Shown here piece after piece: positions 1-9,449 of a stretch of DNA of 64,000 nt; the first letter of the stretch is position 1, and each line of letters begins with the position of its first letter. Position numbers and translations under genes: made by a program. This DNA is from Cryphonectria parasitica EP155. Lineage: Eukaryota; Ascomycota; Sordariomycetes; Diaporthales; Cryphonectriaceae. Location of the stretch: positions 2,091,630-2,155,629 of the forward strand of contig NW_024468916.1 of NCBI RefSeq assembly GCF_011745365.1, written 5' to 3'. Under the pieces are notes generated by a model that did not search any database, was not told the DNA's origin, and saw nothing but the letters and a program-made list of their open reading frames with translations.

Positions 1-480
1 ATATTTCAGCTCCTCAAACAGCTCTATCAAAATGCCACAACATGCCTTGGATGACACTGAGCCGCTAAAATTGCCATTCGGGTGCTGTTGATCGCCGACC
101 ATGCTAATTACAGGCTTGAAACTTAAGATGGCGACCCTTTCCATTCAATATTACTTTAAATGCTACATTACAAAGTTTGGTGTTCGTTGCGCTCAAGCCA
201 AGTCCGGGAGTTACCGTATGAGTATCACTTATCAACCAAGGGTAGTGGTGCCGGGCCAATACAAACAATTTCACTATATAGATTATGCCATAACTACTCG
301 GAGAGTGTTATTGCATATCTGGACAGTATTGAGCTTGGAAAACAAAATAGATGTAACGTGTTAATCCTGATTCACAATTGTGCTATAGCTACCCCACAGT
401 CAAGTCGCACATTGCTGTTTCTGACTGCACTCTTATTTACATCCATCTAGGCAATTCAAGGTTATGCTACCGAGGCTCTC
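1..480. other. Intergenic, no gene seen
   Basis: Downstream flank of the NLR gene, whose stop codon is at 481-483. Only short overlapping reading frames without recognisable protein similarity occur here. The sequence is moderately AT-rich. I see no RNA gene or repeat. Confidence 0.6.
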
Positions 481-3400
481 CTAGCACTGCCGATTGATCT
501 TGGCCCAGGTCTCTACATCATGCAGCTCGCAGATTCTATCCATATTAGTGAGAAACCCCAACTCCTCCAACCGCTCGCAGATCCCAATCAGATCCCTCGA
601 TTTCGAGACCCAGGGCACGTGCTGCAAAAGTCTTACGTCTTTCTCCCTTTCTGCGTGGTCTTTTTCATCCCATAAAGGATCGTACTGAGTCCAAGATACA
701 ATGATTTCTTCCAACTCGTCCCTCAAATCATTGCCGATGTGGTCCAGTTGCTCTCTTGCGGCTTCAAACCATTCTGGCTCTCTCTCGTAACTCATGAAGT
801 TAACTTTGCCTAGCACACGAATAGTCCTGTTGTTGCACCCCTTGGCCGGTATACCGGCAAGAGACTCTGGGATGGCTCCACATCCCGTCTCTTCGCTGAA
901 CCGCGGGTACCTGTGATGCACGATAGACAGGAGCATGTCCACGACTGTGTGTGCTGGGACACAAGCAAGCAGGGCAGAATCATAAGTGGAGAAATCTTTC
1001 CGAATGGAAAATCGGGAATTAACGAACATTCTCGTAGCCGAGCGAGAATGACCTTCATAGGTTGTGCTGAAATTGAGGGGGACCATATCGTCGAGTCGCG
1101 CACCGCTGAAGACGAAAACATAGACAGTGCCCAACATGTTCGCAAGCTTTTGCGGTCCTGGATTAAGGTTCCATGCCACTTGCATCACGTTCGCCAAATA
1201 ACATGCGAATGGTGTCTCGACTTGGGCGTACTGCCGAATCCACCTTGCTGGTGAAAATAGGCTTCCACGCCAATTGGGGTCAGCACCCTCTTTCAGCAGG
1301 AATTTGATCGATTCCAGCTGCTCGGCCAGGGGTGTTCCATATTTACCGACGAAGTAACAAGCATTGAGGAGAATCTCGGATTTCCCATCGTTGCTGACTT
1401 TCTGCCCTTCGACTCGATGAAGAAGGTAGTCCTTCCCACAAAATTCGGCAACGGTCTTAAGAAAATTCGATCCACCACAGATTCGTGCGTAAGAGGTATT
1501 TCCAGTGACGAGCCGACCTGAGTCGCAGCGCTTCTTCCAATAGTCGAGGGTTCGGAACCACTCTGCCGAAAGCACATCGTTGATGCCGCCACGAATTTCG
1601 GGCGACACACGCAGTCCCAGCACTTCTTGATCCAGGATTGACCTTCCGGTGTGTTTCATACAATAGAGCTGACCCTCTGCCAAATCTGCCCGGAACAGTC
1701 GAACAAGGAGAGACATGTCTGAACTCGAGTCGTAGCTCCTTATCTCCTTACCCTCAACTGTATCCAGAAGGAAGTCCCGAGCAGTTCTATGGATGAACCG
1801 TATGTATTTGGTGCTGAAAGGCAATAGTCTGTCATATTTAGTCCCATACCAGCTCCAAAGGACATCGCGAGCAGAGTCTTTGGGGGAGATCTCAACAAGC
1901 CCGAAACAATAAGCAACAAGTGTTCTTTCGACTTCCCTGCACTTCTGCAGCAGGATGTTTTCCGAGACTAAGTTCTGAGGCTTGTCGATGGCACCCAAGA
2001 TTGGGTCCGCCAAAGAATTTGAAGCGAACATCATACGGAGTAAGCTCAAGTCCTGAAGGCGGAGGACGGATACGTATCTTCCGTCTTGATTTAGCTGTAG
2101 CAGCCGAAGATAGAGTGCAGCAGTCCGACGATATCGTTGCGGTTCGTCTTGGCAGGATCTGTTCCACATATCCACGTACATTTTCTTGAGATCTCCTGGT
2201 AAATGTCCGATTCTTTCCCGGATAGTGGCCATGTTGTCTCCGTACTCGAAGCCCCTGTTGATGTTCCTGACGGCAAGGACTAGCCATAAGAAAACGCCTT
2301 CGGCCTTGCTCACGAGTGAAGCAATCAATTCAGGTTCGTCTAGGGACCCGTCGTCTTCCTGCTTGTTATCAACAAAGTCCGCTGGAAACTGAATATGATC
2401 TTTGGCATACTGTGTCAGATCGTTATGAGTGAGATCCTGGAGCCGAAGCTGGGGATGAGCAGCCAGCCGTCTTTTTAGCAGGGGCTCCGGTCGGCTAGCG
2501 ACGCAGGTTTTTGTGTTCCTGCTCTCGGATATTTGCTCAACCAAGTCAATCAACTGTGCAGGCCCATCCTGGGGATCCAGTTCATCGAGCCCGTCAAGAA
2601 AAATACACATTGGACGGTGATAAGACTTGATGACTCGCATTATAATAGAGCCGAGTTCAGAACGAGACCAGTCTGTATCTGCATCCTTGGTTTCTGACCC
2701 AGGGACATGCGAGAACACATGTTGAAGGGCCGCATCGCTGTTCTGTAACAGCTGGTATAGCAGTGAGCAGAGTAAGCCTTTGATGTTTTGCTGCATAGCG
2801 GTGCCTGGACGCCAGAAGTAGTGTGAGATAATCAATGGCTCTGGGGACCAGATGCTGAGATATTCTCGCGTTTTCTTGTGTCCCATAATGTATTTCATGA
2901 ATGTCGTTTTCCCCGAGCCAGGCTTTCCAATGATCCAATACATGTTGTCGGTAGAACGTAGCCAGTTCGAAAAGCTGTCCCACTTGATCGCCGGTAAGCT
3001 TGTGAGATCGGCCTGCATCTCCTCTGATGAAGCACCTGTGCTGTAACTTTCATCATCCGAATCCGAAATAACTTCTTCAGATTCACTGCTGTCGGATTCG
3101 GACTCATCTCCATCACCCACAAAGACCCACTCAAAAGTGTTCTTGTATGCTTCCGTTACTTGATTTCGGCGCTCGTTAAATCCTGGGTATTTCAGACTTT
3201 GGAGCAGACGCTCGCGCTTGACGTCATTCATCTGAATGTCTGCCTTGAGAGCCAGTCCGTCTAAAGTCTGCTGGGCGTTTTGAATAGCTGTGTTCGTAAA
3301 TTTGGATGTAGTGGAGGTGTGTTCCCTCGTAATCAGAGCTTCTCTGGAAACTAGCTGGTCGGTATTATGATTTCCTCTCTGGTACTCCTCGACGAATGAA

Positions 3401-3948
3401 CGCAGGTCTCTCTTGACGTTGCTTAGGTTCAGCTCGGCTGCGTGTGTGCTCGACCTGTATAAAATAAAGGGTATTTAGAGTCAGTGAGGTGAAACGAGAC
3501 TAATGACGAGTGCAAGCATAACGTCTTACCATATCTGGGCAAGTAGACCAGTCTGCATCAACTTCTCTGTACCATCCAAGGTTGTCTGCAACCTTTCCAA
3601 GCGTCGTCGACGCCAGTTCGTCTTGGCCACGACCTTCAGAGTAGAAGCAAGGGTTCCCTGCTTCGCGTTGCCGACCAAGAAACGAATCTCTTCCCTCAGA
3701 TCTCGTGCGGCGGAGAAGCACTTGTCGACAGCGCCAAGCAGCTGCTCTTCGAGCTTCGAGCATTTGGCAGGGCGCATGCACGTTTTAACCTCTTGTGATA
3801 TTGACTCTAGGGCCGCTGCCTTCCCATCGAGTGCCTTGTCCGGTGATTTACCTTGATACACAGTCTTGGCGAGGTCGATTGTGTCGCGACCGACTTCAAT
3901 GAGTTGCAGGATGTTGCACACCAGGCCCAAGGCCACCAGTGGCTCCAT
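481..3948 (-). CDS. NACHT-domain NLR (STAND NTPase) with helical N-terminal domain
   Basis: Two exons (3948-3530 and 3454-481) join across a 75-base intron (donor GTAAGA, acceptor ACAG) with matching phase, giving 1130 residues. Residues 1 to about 250 are a helical N-terminal region beginning MEPLVALGLVCNILQLIE, of the SesA/HeLo-like kind found on fungal NLRs. Residues about 254-289 form a striking Asp/Glu/Ser-rich insertion. The NACHT core follows, with Walker A GKPGSGKTT at 316-324 and Walker B with the sensor acidic residues, LDGLDELD, at 426-433. The later part has the helical look of the DUF7791-type region that commonly follows fungal NACHT domains. Near residues 852-867 there is one ankyrin-like segment (IKFLLKEGADPNWRG), but no WD40, TPR or ankyrin array. 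By family knowledge such proteins act in allorecognition and programmed cell death; this role is inference here. An alternative start lies 18 bases upstream (3966). Confidence 0.9.
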
Positions 3949-3966
3949 GCCTGACATGCTGTGCAC

Positions 3967-4547
3967 GTATATGCCAGATCCAGTAGCAGTTGAAATGGTG
4001 CCGTGTAATTATGTCACGCTTATGCCGTCAAGTTGAGCAGCGTGGCCGTTCAATTTTTGAGTTAGAAGCGCGCAGGAGTGGTAAGTTGCCATTTGGCATT
4101 CGAAGACGGAAAGAGGGGCATAAATCTGACAGCACTGGCAAAACGACGATCCAATCCTACTGCTTACTTAAGTATGCAAGTCAGCCGCCATTAGCGCTAC
4201 CAACAGTAGCAGTTACCGTGGCTGTGTTTGCAAGTGAGCTGCATACAACCCTCATTTAGACGTGGGCGCGCGAAGTGGCACAGCCTGTCAACAGATGCAG
4301 CCAAAATTTTGGCGCGTTTGAGTCATCGAATGTAAGTGAATATATAATTATACTATTAGCCTCAAGCCCTCTCAGGGTTGGCCAAGTCTGTCTCATTTTC
4401 ATGAACAGATGACAACTAGCTCCTGATAGCCTTAGTGATTTCATCTAGGTGCTGCCTGCTTCTAATATTGTTTTGTTCCTGTGACCTTCTTAATGGGCAA
4501 GCTCTTGCTTGGAGAGAGCCCTCACCCGAATAGCATCAAGGATAAGA
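3967..4547. other. Intergenic, no gene seen
   Basis: Promoter side of the NLR gene and 3' flank of the DUF6594 relic. Only short frames with no protein similarity are visible. No repeat or RNA gene recognised. Confidence 0.5.
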
Positions 4548-5116
4548 CTAACCGTATGTTATAAAATTTGCTGAGTTAATAGTCCTCTCTCCGAAAACTA
4601 GGCAGTATGAGCTGAAAGACACAGAGCTCGTCCCAATAAGCACAACCAAAACTGCAGAATAAGTCGCAGTCGCCACCAAAATATCAACGTCAGATGTCTT
4701 CATCGCAAAGGACAGCGCACAAGCAAACACAATCATACATACAGACGAAGTGATCAGGCTCTTAGTTGGCGAGGGGTTTACCGGGTGATACACATCGGCG
4801 GCACCAGGACAGCGACAGTGATCAGGAAAATGAGGAGCCGGACGAGATTGTCTACCAGTGGCGAGACCTCAGCGGGTGGTTTTCCGTCCCCGAACTCCTT
4901 GCTACGGTACAGGCGTTCCTGTGCTGAGCACGAGAGCCGACGGGGGAGGCAGTGCATGAGCTTGTCCCGAACGATGTCTGTCACAGGATTCTTGGCGTTA
5001 TCGTGCAGATAGTAATAGTGTGGTTCAAACGGCTGGTTGGACCTGTATGATGTGGTGATGGAGCTAAACTCGAGCTTAAGCCGTTTTTTCCGAGCCTTGG
5101 TGGTGTGAGGATCCAT
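4548..5116 (-). pseudogene. Truncated, frameshifted DUF6594 membrane-protein relic
   Basis: Two overlapping minus-strand frames together resemble the C-terminal half of the fungal DUF6594 family. The first (5116 down to about 4778) carries the pre-membrane region with LPRRLSCSAQERLYRSKEF and SPLVDNLVRLL, then a first membrane segment ending VLVPP. The second frame continues the family pattern with SPTKSLITSSV, FACALSFAM and the hallmark LVATATYSAVLVVLIGT. The frames overlap by a few codons with no room for an intron, so a frameshift lies near 4780-4795. The N-terminal half of the family is not found upstream. I infer a dead, 5'-truncated copy. A sequencing error at the shift would not restore the missing half. 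Confidence 0.72.
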
Positions 5117-5181
5117 GCGTTGGGAAGAGTGGACGTAATTACATTTGCGCGGCGCATTTGCGAGGGTCTAGGTCAGGGCAA

Positions 5182-5878
5182 GTGATACTAGAAGCCGGAA
5201 GGCTGTCTGCGGAGAAGCCGCTGAAGGTCTTCGTTGAGAAGCTTGCTCAAGTTTTGTCCGTTGAGGACTCGACCTTGTTTGCGGTGGATGACTTCTCTCA
5301 TTACTACGATTTTATTTTGAATCCGGACAATGTTTAGGCGGTGGAGAAACTCGAAGCCAAAGCAGTGAAATATCTCCTGTTGGCGTACCTAGGTAGGGAG
5401 TAGTTGACACAATTGAGCAGTTCGGTATCGTGGAGAGACTGAATTTAGGCTTAATTTCAAGCTCGACTTCAAATATGACTAAGTTAGGAACAAGCAGTCC
5501 TGCTATCCACGTCATGGACATGTGTAGCGGATGTCAGTCTCAAGCTGAACGCTCAGTGTGACATACTTGAAGCATGTTTTGCGTGTTTTTGAGCAGCCTG
5601 AAAAGAACAAAAAGAAGGAAGGCACTCTGGGCTTCATAATGGGTCTGAACCATGTGCCAGATTCGGAGTCCCGTGACAAACATTGTCGCTTGCCGGAGTG
5701 GAAATCTTGGCACGGCCACCTGGAGTTGGCATCGGTCATGAACGAGATAAGAGAGAAAATCCAGGAGGTACTTGAAGGGGCAGTCAAGGCTCGAGATTCC
5801 CATCTTAAGGCAGCCTGCAACATGATGGATGAAGTCGTACTTACCTACTTCTTAGGATGGAACCATCCAAGTGACTGA
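5182..5878 (+). pseudogene. Decayed coding relic, family not recognised
   Basis: From 5182 one frame reads coding-like (including VFVEKLAQVLSVEDSTLF and FSHYYDFILNPDNV), meets a TAG near 5335, and continues in the same frame with AVEKLEAKAVKYLL before another stop. From 5558 a different frame stays open for 106 codons, with MNEIREKIQEVLEGAVKARD near its end. In-frame TAG where CAG is expected would fit C-to-T decay. I do not recognise the family and cannot show the two blocks belong to one gene, and neither has a convincing ATG start. Confidence 0.3.
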
Positions 5879-6538
5879 CAAAGATGAAGGCGATATCCTT
5901 GTGCAGAGGATGTTCAGAGGTCCCAATGAATATGAGGAAGATGATATCTCTGTTCTCACAGGCTGGCAAAAGTAGTGTACTGAAGGCATCCTGTGAAGGA
6001 TGATGGTTAATTAGCAAACCTAGCACCGAAGAGAATGGGTGTGCTCAAATCAACCCTTGTCCCTTTTACCATATTATTGTGGAAAATGCCTGGCTCTATC
6101 GTGTCTGATGCGTTGTCTATTTGTACGTGTCTAATCATTAGGTACGAAGTATCCAATCTCGATCGAGTTCTGAATGGCAGAGGAGCCATTTCAGGCCCAC
6201 CACTTCGAAGTGGACCAAGACTCGTCGAGTTCAAAGGATACATCAAGTGTATTCCAATCCATTTGTTGTGCGTGTGCTCAAGTCTTGGTAGAACCTACAT
6301 TTCGCTCAAGATCTGTATCATCTCTCATATCCTTCTTGGCGATGAATATCTCAAGAGAGCTTCGAGCAGTGGCGCATGTGGTATATGGATGTGGTTCCGT
6401 GCCAGGTACGAACTGGTCAGTTGAGCTGCTGGTTGCTTGTTTCGCTAGTGATTCCCCCCCCCCCCCCCCCACAAGTCATGGTCTTAAAGAAGACTCTTGA
6501 CTTGAGACGAAAGCACATTCGTCCTAGAGCCTGAGAGT
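5879..6538. other. Intergenic, no gene seen
   Basis: 3' flank of the methyltransferase gene. Short frames only. A 17-base cytosine run lies at 6454-6470, just downstream of the methyltransferase stop codon. Confidence 0.5.
6454..6470. repeat. Poly-C run, 17 bases
   Basis: Uninterrupted cytosine run in the 3' flank of the methyltransferase gene. On the transcribed strand it is a G-run. Confidence 0.95.
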
Positions 6539-7790
6539 TCATACACCCGGGTGCGGGCTGGTGCTCGTAAATCCTGCAGGTGTGAAAGGACTTGGCAGCG
6601 GGAGGCTCGCAGGTTTCCGTCCGTAAATGATATATGCTGTGACGATGTGTCAGGGAAAACGATGACCTGAAGAGCTGATGCTGAGGCCAGCACATCGGGA
6701 TATATTGTGGTCGACTTACAAGGCGAGTAGACGCGCATTGTCTTTTGCGTCAGACACTGACAACACTGATCCTGAAAGCCGGGTATCTCCTCCAGCGGCA
6801 TCCCCCCGGCATGAAGAAGCTTCGTCGTGGCCCGCACAAGCTTGATGAGGTCCAGGCAGACCCAAGTTCCCATCATCCGATCGTGAGGGTCAAGCGGCCA
6901 TGCATTGATGGGCGCCAGGACTTGTCTTTCCACGACATCAGTGAAACCTAGCTCGGTCATCCAGCGCTTATACTTGCGAGGGGCCCGGAAATCCCGTCCG
7001 GTCGCGGCTCCACCAGCTATGAGCGTCTCTATGAATCTACCCAGGACTGAAGCCTGCAGATTCTCCTCGGCACGGCCATCCGCGCCGAGGAATTCACACG
7101 ACCACTCTTGAAACTCTGCCCACCCGCCCGGGACGAGGTTGTCGTATACTTTCTGGAGCATCTCTTTGTGGTCATGGAAACAGGATACCATTAGCCTCCA
7201 GTGGATGAAATCGAATTTGATGTCGAAGATCCACTCTTCCTCGCTGTCCTCGCGGATAAATAAGCAGTTTGGCGGAAGATTATGTCTGGGCTGAATCATG
7301 CTGATATCGGTTCCAATCACATTCGACGTGGGATGCTCTGCTGCGAATTGCAGAGCCCATATACCTGTGCCAGTTCCTATATCGAGGACCTGGGAAGGGT
7401 GTCCAACAGGGGCGAGGTAGAGTCTTCCACCCAGCCGCAGCCTCCACATATTGTGTTGCATGTCCAGACGGTCTTGCTCGTCCTGACGCCATAGTCAGCC
7501 CGCTGCCCAAGTTTGCTATGCTGTAGGTTAATGGGGATCTGTAAGTACCCCGTCGTTAGGTAGGAGGTATTCTGTAGGGCAAGTCAGTCATTTGAGACAG
7601 CAGATATGTCGTGATCCAATGCCCCCAAACAAAAATTGAGAGAAGGAAGAGGGAAACAGAATAAAAAAAATGACTTGAAAACAGACAAGCACAGCGATCA
7701 ATTACTTACTTCCTTCTCGATATGCATTCCACTGTCTTCCATGCTCTTCAACTGACAGTGCGTCAGGTATAGTTTCTCCCCTGGACAGGT
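6539..7790 (-). CDS. SAM-dependent methyltransferase (LaeA-like class), N-terminus unresolved
   Basis: Class I methyltransferase with motif I VLDIGTGTGIWALQFA and post-I IGTDIS, of the large LaeA-like fungal group that acts on unknown small or protein substrates. Four exons fit in phase: up to 7710 (ending VEEHGRQWNAYREG), a 23-base microexon 7571-7549 (supplying KYLLPNDG), 7482-6720 (beginning DEQDRLDMQHN, carrying the catalytic fold) and 6636-6539 (ending with SYIIYGRKPAS and a short Ser/Pro-rich tail). All joints restore motifs usual in this family: the EHGR..YREG.YLLPND..E.DRLDMQH stretch and the final IIYGRKP strand. Microexon intron donors are GTAAGT and GTACTT. The frame upstream of 7710 is open to 7845 without a usable ATG, so at least one further 5' exon is likely. 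Reading straight through the last intron would give a wrong C-terminus. Confidence 0.8.
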
Positions 7791-7792
7791 TG

Positions 7793-9449
7793 TTAAGTGT
7801 GGAGCCCCATGGGATTGCCAGATTGAAAACGGTCAAGGGGTTTCCTCACGTGGATTGCCTCCCGGTGCTCCCGCTCTCGCTCCCAGAAACTGATTTGCGG
7901 CTGGATGATGGCGATGCCATTCTGGGTGACACACTGTGCGAGGCCGCGCGCAGTAGATTTGGCCAACTCTTTCGAAACCTGTGAGAGTGAATTGAGTGAA
8001 TAAGTAGAGGACAGAAGAAAGTCCGTCGGCCGAGTGGCCAGGGCCTGAAGGCGGACCTCCTCGACCAACAAGCGAGACTTGGGCGTACGCAAGCCTGACA
8101 GCTTTTTTTCTTTTTTTTTCTTTTCTTGAAACTAATGCCGGCAAATGAGGTGTCCCCGCGGTCCACCCGTTGAGTTCGGCGCGTTGCCCTTCAGGGTATA
8201 CTGGGCCCTAGATGCCGCTGCTGAGTGGCTGGCATGGGCAAGATTAGTGGGAATAACGTTTGCGTTAAGTCGTATTACCCATTAGATGTACCAGAATGGT
8301 ATGCAAGTCGCTTATGCCGCGGACCTCACTAACAAGCCTCTGGTTTCCCGTCTCTACACATGCCTAGCCGAATGGGTAGGCCCAGTCCGAATTGGTAACC
8401 ATCGTACGATATCATCTGCCTATTAGAAGAAGTTAATGGCCAACAATCCCCGCAACATTTCCCCACGTCTTGTCCCGGAGATATGGATCGGAAGATTCCC
8501 ATAGCAGCTTTACTGTACTGAGATCTTCCATTCCAGTGGCCACCATCCAGTCTAAGATTCTCGGAGCATTCATCCAACGCCCCACTAGCCACCAATCATA
8601 CTCACTATGGGTTGGAGTACATACTTACGTAGTGATAATAAGTGCCTGTCAAGGTTCAAGAATCTGTGTAAGATCGTTACGGAATGTTCCATTCACATGA
8701 CGAAGGGGTGAGACCTTACCTACAGGCTCACATAGAGAAGGTGAAGAATGGAGAGAAAAGAAGAGGAGAAAAAGATTTGAAGAAGAAAATTGGGGGGGGG
8801 GGGGGGCAGAAAGAGAGGTGGGGAGAGTTAATTACCATATGAGTCGAATAAAGAGTGCCAGAAAAAGTATGATCGTTGATCGTTGTACACATGAGATCTG
8901 ATATTTAAATGTAGGGCCCTGTCCACGTCATGACTTATCACTGTCCTTGTAGGAAGCCCTTTAGCTGTTGGTCTATCAGCCCTACCAACCCGATTCGTTG
9001 GGGCTGGGAATTGAGGAGGTGTGGACGGGTACAGGGGGTTTAGGGGTCCTGGATGAGCTAGAGCCAGGCCTGATTTTGTCGCTAACACTCGTCAATATGC
9101 AGAACGTACTTGCTACGTGAATTACGTACGCGACTAATTGAGCACTTAGGTACTTTGAAGTACTTGACCCCAACCCGCGCGGATGCCTAGAACGAAGCAC
9201 TTGGATTCTTTAAATTATCTTCCTCCATACAGTCTTTTGCATCAGAGTCATCATCCTCGTGACCCTTTGCTTTTTTGCAATAAAACATGAATTACAGTCT
9301 TTCGACGCGTCACTGCTCGCGCATACCAATCTGAAGTGAGCAGTTAATTCAGCCCACCGGGAACCTACTACGAGCGCTGAAGACCGCTTTTTACCATATC
9401 AAGTTCCACTTCTTCGATTTCTGATCGCAGACACACCTTCCTTGAGGAA
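7793..9449. other. Intergenic region with G-run
   Basis: About 1.6 kb between the divergent methyltransferase and nuclease genes. It may hold the missing first exon of the methyltransferase near its left edge. A purine-rich tract around 8740-8820 contains a 15-base G-run at 8792-8806. No other coding signal recognised. Confidence 0.5.
8792..8806. repeat. Poly-G run, 15 bases
   Basis: Uninterrupted guanine run inside a GA-rich tract in the nuclease promoter region. Confidence 0.95.
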
